From Rhexocercosporidium sp. MPI-PUGE-AT-0058 (taxonomy: Eukaryota > Ascomycota > Leotiomycetes > Helotiales): a DNA stretch of 64,000 nt. A program made the translations under genes and the position numbers. The stretch lies in contig JAGTJL010000007.1 in assembly GCA_020746875.1 (NCBI GenBank), positions 2,170,001 to 2,234,000 on the forward strand, read 5' to 3'. The notes beneath the pieces are model-generated. The model searched no databases. It was not told the DNA's origin and worked only from the letters and a program-made list of their open reading frames with translations. Positions 10,626 through 23,618 of this stretch are shown one piece after another; the first letter of the stretch is position 1; every line of letters starts with the position of its first letter.

Positions 10626-12845
10626 CTTGAAGCAGGAAAAAGGAGAAATACGATAAGAACAAGACAATGAAGGGGTGTAGATTTCTGGAAATTCGATAAG
10701 AAAAGAAGAATTGAGTGAGTGAAGAGACAGAGAAGGAAAAGATTACCGCAGCCCTGAAACCAAAGAGGTGCGCTCAAATCAGAAAAATGTCTGAGGTCTT
10801 GGCACCGCCTCTGCATGCATGCCAGAGCACATGGGATCATTGTTATTGGGTGATATTATGTGCCGCGTCTGAGATGAGCTTCTTCCCCTCCCTCCTGTTA
10901 AGAACACGAATAGAGTGGAGCCGAAAAGTTAAATTAATCCTGGAGGTTGCATCAATATGCCCTCGCTTGACCACTTGGCTGATCCTGCTCCCCCTTTGTT
11001 ACCCCTCGCTTCGATGCAGCTTCTCGAACGCGAAATAGAATCCACCCCGAACACGCCACATCCAGTCAATGAAGATTCCAAAATGTCGTTTTGTGACACC
11101 ATCTGTGCACAAACTCGACAAGGGAAGGTTCATGTTGGTCTTTTAAGGTTAGTGCCACATGGGAGCTGGCAGCACCCCTGGACAGCTCACTGCAGGGCCA
11201 GCTTATGCAGCCAAGAGGCTCCAGGGCGACCGGTCCGGCTTGAGCCTTCCGCGAGAGGAAGCTCGCCGAAGGGATTTCTTTAGCTCAGAAATGCGGGTAT
11301 TGAAACGTGGGATAGCTCGTCGTCTATCATAGGCTGTCTCTATCAGGGTCTTTTCGTGCCGCTTACAAAGTGCAACTATCAGTTGGGGTTTCTTCCCTTC
11401 TTGTTCCTTTCTGCTGACTATATTATCTGCGGTACTTGTTGAAATTCCTAGATTTATGGAAGATAAAAAGCTCAAAGTAACATCGCTCTCAAACAAGAAC
11501 AAGAAATAAAGCGAACGTACAAACAAGGTTGAATGAATGAACGCGGAGGGAGTGGGCTGGGTGGACTCGGTAGAGGGATAAATCTCTAAATTAGTCTTCC
11601 TCTGCTCTCCCACTATCCGGAGTCCCTGTCGGGAGGAAGGGAAGCGATTTTAGCACTGTCTTGGACCCTTGTTTTTGCTACAGTCTACTGAGTCTAGTCG
11701 TCTCTTGGCCAAATGGCACAATAATTAACCAAGACCCGGTGAACCCTTGTAAAAAGAAATCCATCCTATCGCATCCAATTCTCAAAACTGGGACCTGGAA
11801 AGACTTCTTGGAGCAGTTCGACTGCCCGAGGAGACAACGGCTCCCGTTTCCTATAGAGATTCTTTGGTAAGATGACCGGCAGATGCGTCGTGGTCCAGAA
11901 ACCAACACAGGATGCGCGGTGGGCTGGTAGCTGCACGTGGTATCTCGCCGTTTGGAAGTCTGGTTCCCGGGTTGTGGTTGTCCAAACAATGTGTCTGATA
12001 AAAGCCTCTGCCGTGTGTGGCTTGCAATTGATATCCTGCCGCGATCTAGACTTCCAGGGTTGCTTGGTAGCTTTCTCGCTCTTGTCTGATTGATAGGCTT
12101 GCTGCTGTTGATTGGCAGCTGGTATGCCGTGCTTTACGGAGTAAGCATTCTAAACTACGAAAAATAGACAGCGGCGAACCGCTGTTCCGTCACTAACCAT
12201 TATGGTGTCACTTTTTGACGAAAGTCAATGGAGCTACCGTAAACCTCGTCCTGTCAGAGGTCAGTCTTCCCAACCTTGCATTTTTCAGCGTTTCGTCAAT
12301 TTCACGATGTGACTTCGATACTGCACACTAGAGAGCCTAATGTCACATTCCTGGAGACGAACAAGAAGACCGAAACAGAAAACTGTGTCATCCCCCCGTT
12401 GTATTTACTTTCTTCCCTCGTCCTTTTCTTTTTCGAAGGACCCAACTTCCAAAGCTAGTTAGAAGAAAGTGCAGACCCCAGGATCCTCTCCCCTGTGTCC
12501 CTGCCCACCTAGCATCAATCAATCAATGGATCAATTAATGGATTAGTTACCCCACTTGCTCCCCTGGGGCCGTCAACACCAAGTGGGCCACCCACATACC
12601 AAGTATGCCTTGTTCCCCCGATCTATCTCTCTACAGCGGACCATCAACATGGGAGACTTCAGGTACCGCCCCTGACATGCTCACAAGAGAACACTGAAGG
12701 ATCTAAGGGTCCTATCCCCCCATCAAAGTACTCGCAACTCGATTGATTGTATCTGAGATCTCTTCTCCATTGTCGATTTCACCAGTCTTCGAGGAGCAAA
12801 GATCGTCCTCTCCTTCGTCTCTGTGCCTTTTCAATCGTCTTCGCA
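10626..12845. other. Long intergenic region, no gene seen
   Basis: About 2.2 kb between the divergent permease and Rhodopsin_dom genes. Only short unconvincing frames occur on either strand. No tRNA or repeat is recognised. Confidence 0.4.
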
Positions 12846-14146
12846 ATGGTGGACACTCCAGAGGCTTTCGCTCGCGAAACATGGTCGTTATACGGTGTCG
12901 CTCTGTTTCTGGTGGTGCTGAGATAGTAAGTCTGAATCCTTCACGAAACGGCTTCTTGACAAGGACCGGGCTAACAGGAAATCCAGCACTGCTAGAATCC
13001 GTCGATTCGGTATCACTCATCTCCAGTTCGATGACTATATGATGCTTAATGGCATTGTTTGGTATACGGTCATGTGTGTGGCCTTCAACAAGGTCATGTC
13101 TGGAGGTGGATCGAACTACATGACTGAGGAAGAGACCGCAGCATTGACGCCAGAGAGCATCGTAGACAGGATTCGTGGCAGCAAATGGGTCTTTGTGACT
13201 GAGCATTCCATGTTGCTGGCCATTTGGAGTATGAAAGCTTGCATGTTGCACCTATACGCGAGCATAACGTAAGTAAATATCTCGTAAGAAGACGAAACTC
13301 CCAGCTGACAAGGGCTCAGCGAGGGACTACCGCAGAGGAAATACGTGAACTATGTCGCCGTCTACACAGTCATCAGTTTGATCGGATGTGAAATTGCTCT
13401 CTTTACAGCATGCACACCAACATCCCAATACTGGGCCGTGCCACCCGCAAACTGTACGTACCTCACTACCATACTCTCGTTATCCATTCCCTTACTGACC
13501 ACCCATAGCACAATGCGCCACCTACCAGTTCTTCGAAATTATCCAAGGCAGTCTCAACGTCCCAGGAGACATAGCCATGCTCGCAATCGGCATCCCAATC
13601 CTCGCCAGCATCCGTCTACCCATGCAACAGAAAGCCATCCTCCTTGTCATCTTCGGCATGGGATTCTTCATCATCGTCGCCGCCATTCTCACGAAGATAT
13701 ACTGTCTCGTCCCAGGTCTGATCTCCTACGTCTACATGAACTGGTATTTCCGCGAAGCGTCCGTGGCAGTATACGTCACTAATCTGCCGACGATTTGGCC
13801 TTTACTCCGCGAGATCTTCCCGGCTATGCAGACGTGGGGATCGTCCAAGACGAAAGTCACTTCGAACCCGATGACTGGATCGAAGACCTGGGGTGGTGCT
13901 GGAAGTCGTGCGCGCATCAACAGCAGGGATTTCCACATGTCGAGCATGAATAAGAGTGGTATGCGAGCGGAGAGCCAGGAGAGGATCAATGATACGGATT
14001 CGGGAGAGAATCAGGATGGAAGGATAGAGATACAGAGGGACGTGACGTTTGAGATGAAGACGGAGAGGATTGCGACTGGTGATGAGGAACAGGCGAGGAA
14101 TGGGTGGAAGATGAATGATATCAAGACGAGCGTGAGAGGTGTCTAA
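12846..14146 (+). CDS. Rhodopsin_dom (PTH11-like) membrane protein
   Basis: Fungal integral membrane protein of the Rhodopsin_dom family, related to PTH11-type receptors. Four exons (12846-12925, 12987-13268, 13320-13453, 13509-14146) give 377 aa. Introns are 50-61 nt with GTAAGT/GTACGT donors. Family marks are LRYTARIRR before FDDYMMLNG in helix 2, LPQRKYVNYV with a following TACTPTSQYW loop, NSQCATYQFFEIIQGSLN at the helix 5 entry, and PTIWPLLREIF after the last helix. These proteins lack a CFEM domain in this case. The cytosolic tail of about 120 residues is rich in charged residues and Ser. Ligand unknown. Confidence 0.88.
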
Positions 14147-14720
14147 TTAGATGGTTGAACTGTACGATATTGGGTGGGGTTTTCTGGGTTTTGCGGGTTC
14201 GGAAAATGATGCTACGATACTTAGATGACCGCCATTAGATTCTTTGCTAATCATTGAAGAGAATGAATGATCTTGTCATGACTTGTGAACCTTGCGCAAC
14301 CTAGCTGCGGTCTGTTATTTCTGATTTCAATCGACCGAGACATCTCTGAAAGCATCCCCCCATGTCAAAGAAATAAACGCAAAGGGGTAATTTCCAACTC
14401 CTGATCGCAGTCAAGCCATGCAAGGTCTAAATTAAAAATGCGGGGTGGGTATACTCTCAACTGCCGGCACACTTCAGGTCGCTTCGGGTTTATCTGGGTA
14501 TATCGACGTACAGGTACCACAAGCGTGGCTGAAGAGGATTCTTTACCCCATTGTGTCGGCCACGGTAGATTTGAGCCTGGGAAGGAAGCTGAGTTTACCT
14601 TCAAGTGCGCGAGGCCTACACCAGTAGAAATATATAATTTCGGTCCTCAGAGAGAGTGAAGTTGAGAATTTCCGAGAACCATACAGCTTTCTGAGTCAAC
14701 AACTCCGCAACACCTCCGCA
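14147..14720. promoter_or_regulatory. Intergenic region upstream of the DUF8021 gene
   Basis: Contains the presumed promoter of the following gene; a TATA-like AATATATAATTT lies at about 14629. No coding frame is supported. Confidence 0.35.
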
Positions 14721-15672
14721 ATGATGTCTAAAATCACCAATCTTGCACTGATGACGGCTTCGATACTACTCTTATTATCAATTCCGGTCTTAGCTTGCAA
14801 CCAAACCCTCCTCCTCGCTGCTTCTGATGCGTATATCACATCTCAAAGCGCCGGCTCCCTCGCATCCCTTCAACCCTACCTCTCCACGAACTGGACATAC
14901 GTCGAAAACAACAAAAACATCAACCCAAACAAGAGTGTCCTCAGCAAATCCCTCAAGATCGACCATCACCGTACAAACACCGACCTCGTAGCCTGGTACG
15001 TAACTTTCCGCTCTTGAAATCTCGGTGATCTGGGATCAGGTTCGTTTTTCTTTCTCGATCCTGATCCTGATCCTAAGATATTGAAAAGGTATATATACTT
15101 AAGTTTTGACAAGCGCAACCTACACCGAGATAATCGTCGCCGATGCCGCGAATCCATACGTGATCGGTACACAGCTACGACACGATGATATCAATGGAAA
15201 GATCAAGCTTATCGACTCCATCGCTTCGACGACCAATTCATGGATTTTCGACGCGAAGAAGACGTTGCAGTATGTGTTACAGGAGAAGTGGGATATCATT
15301 CCTGAGGGCAAGAGGGATAGTCGTGCGGTGATTCAAGCAGCTGGAGATGCGTATATGGATATGTGGAATGATGCTTCTGCGCCTGCGAAGGTGCCGTGGG
15401 GTACGCCGTGCGTGAGGCTGGAGGGGAGTGCGTATACGGGAACAGGAAAGGCGGATGATTCGTGCAAGCCGGGGATACCTTCCAATCATAGCCAGGCGGG
15501 GAACACGCATCGGAGGTATGTGATTGATGAGGCGATGGGGTCGGTGAGTATCTTCTGTGTCTGGGAGCACATGATGATGGCAGCTGACAGTCATGAATTC
15601 CGTCTTGAGGGAGGAAGGTTGAGATATGTGCATACCATGACTGTGTGCGGTGGGAAGCCATGCAAGCTATGA
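14721..15672 (+). CDS. Secreted DUF8021 protein
   Basis: Predicted secreted protein of unknown function. Exon 1 is 14721-14995, the intron 14996-15113 (118 nt, GTACGT donor, TTGACAAG acceptor) and exon 2 15114-15672, giving 277 aa. The N-terminus is a signal peptide (KITNLALMTASILLLLS...VLA) cut just before Cys. The body shows the DUF8021 pattern: SKSLKIDHHRTNTDLVAC, NPYVIGTQLRHDD, KWDIIPEGKRDSR, VPWGTPCVRLEG and, near the end, DSHEFRLEGGRLRYVHTMTV followed by a Cys. Several Cys suggest disulfides. A second methionine three bases downstream could equally be the start. Confidence 0.87.
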
Positions 15673-15931
15673 GTCCGTAAACGAATTATTAACTGTAATA
15701 AAGAAACTCAAGTCTGTAAGTAAACTATACTAAGAATAATGCAACGAAGCCGACAAGACCAAAGCTGCCAATGAAGCAACTTTCAAAATTCTTGATATAG
15801 ATGATCGTAAATAACCGAAGAGCTAGCCAAAGATCTTTCATCTATTTGAGAGGTTAGTCGGCGAGACTCTAGAACGAATCTTGTCGGTATCGAGCCATGT
15901 CAAGCACAGCAACGTCGATTGAGACAAGAGT

Positions 15932-18900
15932 TCACCGTGTCAGGTTTTGGCGGAGGGACCATTCCTCATGCCACTTAATTTTACACCTGATATTCCACGC
16001 AACTATAGCACTGAGCACTCGCAGATGATCATCACTGCTGATTGGCAGTTGCACAACAGTGTTTCTTAATATGGCCATTTGAATGAGACCCTGCTGAAAC
16101 GGGGTACAACATGGGATGGCATCGTGCTTGTGTTGCCGAAGGTTACACCCAGCAGCAGCGGGAGGAGAGCATACAGAAGTTGCAATAGTCCCATTTGTGG
16201 TCGACCAACTGTTGAGAAGAGTCACAATAGATTCATGCCCCTGTTCCATCGCAGCTGCGATGGGACACTTCCATTCAGTAACCATTCCGACATTGAGATC
16301 TTCTGTAATAGCTAACAAGCTGCCATCTGAGCAGATATGTTGGCGAGAAACCGTGAACTCATCTGAGTATGCAGTTAAGAGCGTAGACTCCGTGATGTCA
16401 AAAATGTCGGTTGGGCTAATAAACTCGGGAGACGCTCCATGGAAGAGAAGCAACTCCACTATATCTTGGCGTCCATAGTAGCATGCCATATACAAGGGCG
16501 TAGGGGTGAGAAACAGGTGAAAATTGGCCGTTAAACGGAGTGGGGCTTCGATGGGGTTGCAATGAAAATATGCTAGTCGTGCAGATCTTGGGTCATTGTG
16601 CAAGGCTCCAAAAAATTCCGCACCGTGGGCAAGAAGAGCTTTGACAGTCACAGAATCACCCATAGCAGCTGCGATGGCCAACGGCATGCCCATTGGGGTT
16701 GAGCTGAGGGAGCAGCGGTGCTGAAGTAATGTGAGGAGGGATTCCCGACTAGACAACCTGATTACTTCGATTATGGCCAATGACCCATTTCGATCGGGCT
16801 TGTCGGGATCCGCACCGCGATCTAGGAGAATCTTGACCACGTTCTGGGTGCCACTTCTCACCGCTATGAGAAACGCTTCTGTCAAATCGTCGAGATCAAC
16901 TCTGAATGGAAGAAGATCCCACTTATCGAAAAGGCAAGCCAACATTTCAGGGCTTCCGTAAACAGAGGCGGTTGTGGCCAGCTGCAACAACGAATCACAA
17001 GATCGAAAGTCGATGCCACGCCGCACGGATTCCTCGAGGGCATGCTGAAAATCTCTAGTTACTAAAATTTTTAGCGCGCTATAGCTGAGCAGTATCCTGA
17101 TAGCATCGAGATGTCTCAGTTTGGCTGCTAGAAGCAGCGGACCTGCTCGCTCAACTATCGTGATGTTGAATGGGAGAGTATCTGAGATCATGGAGAGGCA
17201 CCATAAAGCACCAAGTGATCCATCCTCGATGGCAGCGTTGACACAATGGAGATAAGCACCGGCGTCAGGATAGAGAGATTCAACGCTGTAACCTTTGGAT
17301 AAAAGGTAAGAGACGGTACCGCAATTCACTGCTACAACGGCCCTCTCCAGGGCATTTCGCCAGGTGCCGGCGTCGCTCCACAATTGATGCAATTCTTCAT
17401 ACCCGTTAGCACGATCAATAAGAAGGCTTGTAGTATAAACATCGGCGGAGTTTGCTGATGCAAGCATAAGGAACTGCAGGAAGGCATCATGCAACAGTTC
17501 TCCGTCAAAACCACAACACTTCAGCACACGCGTATGGTTGAGCTGGCATGCCAACACTGCACGAGACAGCAGCCACATTTCAGCATTATCTAAGGTTGGG
17601 TAAGGCGCGCTCTTGAGCACCTCTAGATCATTAAGTCTAGATTCAGACAGACGGCCCTCCCGCACAAAAGAGGACCAAGCGCTAATGAGAAGCAAGGCGG
17701 GCGGCGTGAAGTCGGGGGGGTCGTGTGCTTGACAAACCATTAGGATTAGGTATCCATGGTTTTCTGCGAGTGCCCACCCAAGTAGAGCAATAGATGCGAA
17801 GCTGCCAGATGGGTCGTTGGGTGATTCCCAGGGACGAAGTTCAAAGAGCAAATTTCGTGATAGAACCAAAGATTGAAACAATCGATTCCGCCGAGCAATG
17901 TGAATAGCACTGGTGCCCAGCGGATCTAGATCGAATTCAAAATCGATTGTGTGAGAATGCCAGTGCGCGATGGCGTATTCCAACGATGCAAAAGAAGAAA
18001 GGTCGTTCTTCTTGGCTTGAATTTCGGGGGCGTATTTGGCAATGTTCAGTTCGCGAGGTGTTGCTCCAGGGCCCCACCAATTATTCCAAAGATGATACAT
18101 GAACTGCCCCGGGAGATCTGGAGCGATCAGCGATCCCCTGCTTGCCAGCATTCCAAGTGAAGTCATGTCCGTGTACGCGTTTGCTCTGAATTTAGTCACC
18201 TGTGTTTCGAAATTGGAGAAGTTGAGATAAGCAATGCAGAACTCTCCAGCCATAAAGTTCGCATCCTGAGAGGTGAAATGGAAGAAGCCGATGGACGAAG
18301 CCAGAAGATATTGCTGTACAGTGTAATGGGCGAACTGCACCACCCTCGTGTCTCCATCGATGATGACGAGGTTGCCGCAAGCCCGAATCAGTCGATGGAT
18401 GCTGGTGACAATTTTCTCTCCCTTCCATTCTTCATCATCGAGTGTGAAGGCGATAGCCTCCCTTAACTCCTCGACAAGGAGAGGCCGCCGGGAGCAAACT
18501 ATCCACTTGAACATCCTTAGAATCATCCCTCGTCTTTCGTCACCGGTAATCTTTGCAAGAAGGCGGTCGTATGTTTCGCCTAGACTTTTTGGTAGATTCT
18601 CGAGGACACATTTGATTCCGTGATCAGATTCTGCTTCGCATAAATCGCAGAGCTGAAACTCAACCCAAAGAAACCTGTCTTTCGGTTAGAAATAAATCGA
18701 TTCGAGCTTAGTGGCCATGCTTACATGCCATGAGCACCTTTGACGAGCTCATCAACAATCACGTGCTCTAATTCAGGGTCCTTTACGACTAGAGAGCCTT
18801 CTGTTATCCTGCGCTGGGTGGAGGCTTGAACATACGACAGAATGTCGGAGGTAATCATCGATGTCGTAATGCATACCAAGGTATATTGAATCGCTGTTTT

Positions 18901-20291
18901 GATCAAAAGTAAGTTTGCAAGATCTTCCCGGCCTGTCATGAAGAGCTTGATCACACTCCGGTCATCGTTCACCATGCGACTCAAACCACGACATGTTATC
19001 TTTTGGGAATCTTCTGTCATTTCGTCTAGTCCGTCGATTGATAAATGTATGGGCTTGAGGTAGACCGCTATGCACTGTTGGAGAATTTCGAGTGCTTGTA
19101 TGTGGTCTGCAAGCCTATTACCATCATGCGCTGCTTCTTCAATCATTGTTGCAAGAGGTTCTGGCAGAGGATCTATCCTCATCAATATTTGACGTGCCAG
19201 AGTCCCAAACACATTTGCCGGATCTAGAGTCCGCTTGTCGGCGTAGTCGCAGTAGTAGTACATGACATTGTTCTTGGACCCGAGGAAGTCAATGATACTT
19301 GAGGATAGTACTGATTTTCCACACCCAGCTTGACTCGTTAGACATGTCCAAAGGTTCGAAGAAAGAACGTACGAATGCCGTAGCAGCACATCACTGCTGA
19401 CTGTGTTGATGTATACCACTGGTTGTATTGCGTATTCTCAAGTAGCCAGATCCCCGTCCCAATGTGCCTCAGTGCTTTGAGCTTCTGATGCTTGTACTCA
19501 AACCCCACAGTCGAAAGCTTGGTCAGTAGTTTCCGCTTTCGTTCGACTGCAAATAGAGTCATTTCCTCATCCCGCTTCTCAGATGCCTCGATCATATGGC
19601 AAAGGGAAGCCTCGTCTTCCACCATCTTCTTATGTTCGCGGAAACGCTCAACCGCTTCGTCGAATTGACGGTCGAGAGACAAGGGTTTGACGAGTCTGCG
19701 GAAAGAAGATTTTTGTTCGCGGATTGTCTTTCGAAATTGGGTGCAGAGGACTATGATATCGAGGTAAGCATTCGACAGGGCTTGGGTAAGTCGTTGATGC
19801 TTCTGTCGACCATATATCCGCTGGTAGTCTCCTGGCTATAGTTAGCAGAAGCCTTGGTCAAGTTCACAGCTCAACTGACGGAACCTAGGAAGCACATCTC
19901 CAATTCTCCCCAGCGTATCCACAACCCTTTCAAAGAACTTCCCATAGCTCCTCGCCAGTACCAGCAACACTCTTATACTCCCCCATATCGGCAAAAGGTA
20001 CAACGGGGCTATCTGGGCAAAGGTATCCAGAGCCTTGCCATAACTCTCTATGGCAGACACCAGGGGACCCAGCTTCGCCACCACAGCTCGCATGCGGCTC
20101 TTCTCTGCATCATCACGATTCGAATTGCTGGTGGTGTAGTATAGATTCTCGAGAGTTGCGTTGTTGAAGAGGTCGCGCTCTGAGGGGTCGAGGTCAGATA
20201 GAAAGCGGGCTTTGGCTAGAGCCCAGGGGTCATCGCTTCCATCCGGGGCAGCCGAGGCCGAGGTCGAGCCGATGGCGGGAGTTGTTGGCAT
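15932..20291 (-). CDS. NLR-like protein: DUF7708 domain, NACHT, ankyrin region
   Basis: Intracellular STAND NTPase, a class used in fungal non-self recognition. Exons 20291-19880, 19831-19373, 19328-18725 and 18674-15932 join in phase to 1405 aa through very short introns (48, 44 and 50 nt). The N-terminal 280 residues match the DUF7708-type region (DVLPRFRDYQRIYGRQKHQR...YLDIIVLC). The second intron falls inside Walker A, which after splicing reads GIPGCGKS at about 289-296. Walker B is HLSIDGLDEM near 390. The winged-helix-like region contains LPKSLGETYDRLL, SRRPLLVEELREAI and VQFAHYTVQQYL. The C-terminal half contains degenerate and then clearer ankyrin units (for example LLDRGADPDKPDRNG, PLYMACYYGRQDIVELLL). 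No frameshift seen. Its triggering ligand is unknown. Confidence 0.92.
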
Positions 20292-21750
20292 CCTAGGGTC
20301 GTTCTCGTTGTCTTCAAATATACTTCAAGTTTATGAATCCGTCATAAAGTCTTTTCGACGGGGATGTCTTCATGAATGAGCTTGTGAGTGCGGCCTGCCA
20401 ACATGGCAGAGCCTCGTTGACCAATCCTCCTCGTGAGGCTGATTCTGGGGCTGAATCCCCTCATACCAGGATTCTCATTGCATCAACATTCTGGACTTCC
20501 GATATTTCGACTTTCATTACAACAATGTTCTGATGCCTCAATTATTTGGGGGTCAAGGAACGATGCGTTTACATTCCCCCTAGTGCTACCTGTCATGGTT
20601 CCTGCTTCAAATTCGTCCAGCAATCCATGGACCCACATCGCAGATAGGTGCCACAGACAAAAACAAGCCGCACCCAGAGAACAGCTGCGATTAAGCTCTT
20701 CCCGAAGACCTCTTCCCATATGTATCGAGTGGTTCAGCAACTCTCCCAAGTGCGGGCTTATTCATCCCCTTGCACTGTCAGCAAGGCTATCAAAGACCCG
20801 AGATGCTGGAGATCCCGAGTAAGCTGCAACGAGGACGCAATACGTTGGACAGAGCATATGTACCTTGAATTTTCTGAATATTTTTGCAATGTCTTCTATT
20901 TCGGTCATCAAAAAGCTGGACTTGGTGGTCGGGTTTCTTTTTATACCAGGACTTCAACTCCACAGCCCTGCTTCTGGCATGGAACCGGATTCATATGCCG
21001 TATCATATGCCGTAATTATCATGTACCAACATATTTAGGTATTTTATTTGACTTTGAAGGGAAAGTTCCCTACTCCAGCAAAATACCCAGTTCATATCTG
21101 TTCCTCGCGGCCGCAACTCTATCAAACGAGTACTCCCTCTATCCGTAAGACCTACAGCCGATCCTGACAGTGGCACTCACCAATTAGAGAACACCTCGGC
21201 ATCAACCACCGCCTCTATCCTGGGGTAATGGGTAAGTTTCAGCCGTTGGCAAAGCTTATGTGATGATACACTCATCCATCCGAACCCACCAATTTCAACC
21301 CATGTAACCAGCATGCTTCAGCATCCCACGATCACCCTATTCGAAGTATCGCGCTTCCTAGCTAAACTTTGGCTGCTCAACCTTCCTTTTCCAATAACGG
21401 TCGCACTCAAAATCCCCGTTGACTTTCTCACGTCACTTCAGTGTCTCATCATGCAGTCAAACGATATATAATCTCGGAGCTGGTACCTCAAGAGAAGGAA
21501 ACTTGCATTACAAACCCACCCTATACCCCCCGCCAAGCCCGAACGCCTCTCCATTCAACCACCGCTACTACCAGCATTACCAACACCATTCTTACAAACC
21601 CCAATGATAGATTTTAAACTGAGCGATATAGATCTCCTCATAACCCTCTTCCTACTATGTCCATCCCACATCTCTCCGGACGAAGTAGAAGTCGAAGTAG
21701 AAGCAGAAGTTCAAGCAGAAGTCGTCGCATCTGGCAAAAACTCAAACAAT
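20292..21750. other. Intergenic region, no gene seen
   Basis: Divergent promoter space between the NACHT-ankyrin and carboxylesterase genes. Open frames at 20433-21148 look like chance. An in-frame extension of the esterase up to 21604 is treated under that gene. Confidence 0.4.
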
Positions 21751-23618
21751 ATGTCTCCACTATCCCCGATTATCCAGCACTCTGCGCTCAACACCACATT
21801 CACGGGCACCCGCAACCGTATATCTTCTTCTGAGAATGAGGTGTGGCAGTTTCGAGGGATTAAATATGCGAATATCCCAGGGCGATTCAGACAATCGACT
21901 CTCAATACTTCGTTTGAGAAGGAGACGGATGCTACCAGATATGGGTATGATCACCACCTCCAGATCGCAAACTTGATGTCTAATCACCGTACCGTAGACC
22001 CAAATGTCCCCAGCCTCCCCAAAAAGCACGTCTAGAAGACAGCCTCATCGGTCTCCCTCCCTCAGTTGCTTCTCACCAACCAGACATCTTCTCCGAATTT
22101 GAATGTCTGAATCTCAACATTACCACCCCAGCTGGCTCCAAAACAGGCGATGATCTCCCTGTTCTCGTCTACGTCCATGGCGGTGGTGGCTTCTCGGGTT
22201 CAAATTCGGATTGGTGGTGTGACGGAGGAACTATCGTCAAGAGAAGCGTCGAGATCGGGAAACCAATCATCATGGTTGCTATCAAGTATGTTGACTACTG
22301 GATACCTGAGCTATTCTCCTGAAATGCATACTAACAAGACGAAGCTATCGTCTCTCAGTCTTCGGCTACATGGCCTCCGAAGAACTCGCTCAAGTCAATG
22401 GACCAGACAATGCAGCGAACTTCGGACCTAGAGATGTCGTAAGTCCCTCCCCGTCTTCTATCTCACACCACATTCTCCCCAACCCATTTTAACAAACCCC
22501 AGCACACAGCCTTAACCTGGCTCTCCCAAAACATCACCCCCTTCGGCGGCTCCCCCACAAACATAACTGCCTCCGGCGAATCCCACGGTTCGGTCCTGAT
22601 CAACACCCTTCTCTATAGCTATCCACCGGCCCCAATCTCGCGAGCAATAATGCAATCCCAGACGCTCCTCACGCCCGTCTTCCTCCCCTCCCTAACTCTC
22701 TCCTCCTCAAGCCCCCTCTACAACGCCACCAAAGCCGCCCTCAACATCACGACCCTCTCAGAGCTCGAAACCACACCCTATCAAGACCTCCTCTCCGCCT
22801 ACACCTCCTCCGACCCCCGCAACGGTTTCGGTCACGCCCCCGTAGTCGACAACGTCTTCCTCCCTGCAAATTACAAGGAAAACTACACATTCAGCGGCCC
22901 CCTCATCCTCGGCACCACCGGCAGAGAAAGCGCAGTCTTCTCCTGCGTAGCCGCGAACTTCCCCTCCATCGACCCCAAACCACCAACATCCGACCTCATC
23001 TCCACTCTCCACTCCACCTTCCCATCCGCCCAGCACCAACCCCTAGTGGACAGAATCCTAGAATCCTACGCCCTGACCCCTTCCACGCCCCCAACCGAAA
23101 CGAGCAAAGCCCTCCTCGCCATAATCGAAGATCTCGTCCAATACCACGCCGCCGACGCGCTCTCCACACACGCTCGTTCCAAAGGAATCAAAGTCCATGA
23201 ATACAGTTTCGAACAACCTCAACCTTTCGGAGGGGACTTTAAAGGTGTTGCTGGCCATAGCGTAGACCTCGCTTATTTGTATGGCCACCCTGAGATCTTT
23301 GATGGGACGGAGGATCCGCTGCGGGAGAGGGAGATGCAGAAGGAGGTGCAGGATTCTTGGATTGAGGCTTTATATGGAGAAGGGTGGACTGATGGAAGAG
23401 GGGAAGTGGATGGGGGGAGACATCTCGTTAGGATTTTTGGACCGGAGGGGAAGGTGGTTGATGAGGATAAAGAGACGTTTTTGAGGAAGTGGAGGAGGAA
23501 GGATGAGTGGCTGAGTATTGTTGAGGGACTGGATGAGGATGAACAGGCGGTTTTCCTGGGGGTTTGCATTGGTCATCTTGTAGGGTTGCTTGGGAATGCA
23601 CCTCCTGCTGTTGTTTAA
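21751..23618 (+). CDS. Type-B carboxylesterase/lipase family protein
   Basis: Alpha/beta-hydrolase that should cleave carboxylic esters. Exons 21751-21944, 21998-22285, 22345-22438 and 22503-23618 give 563 aa from the methionine at 21751. Family marks are VWQFRGIKYANIPGRF, GPKCPQPP just after the first splice, the oxyanion motif HGGGG (about 125), NYRLSVFGYM, NAANFGPRDV and the nucleophile elbow GESHG with Ser about 219. Candidate acid and base are the Glu of GTTGRES and the His of GVAGHSVDL. An upstream in-frame ATG at 21604 adds 49 residues with a hydrophobic stretch (LLITLFLLCPSHIS) and a low-complexity EVEVEAEV tract. It could be a signal peptide, but I prefer the inner start because the extension is repetitive. 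Confidence 0.88.

Noticed and set aside
11203..11613. 136-codon minus-strand frame
   Set aside because: No recognised motif and no splice partner. It is Ser/Arg-rich and likely chance.
20433..21148. Plus-strand frames of 129 and 166 codons upstream of the esterase
   Set aside because: They overlap in different frames, with no signal, domain or splice context, and lie in a divergent promoter region.
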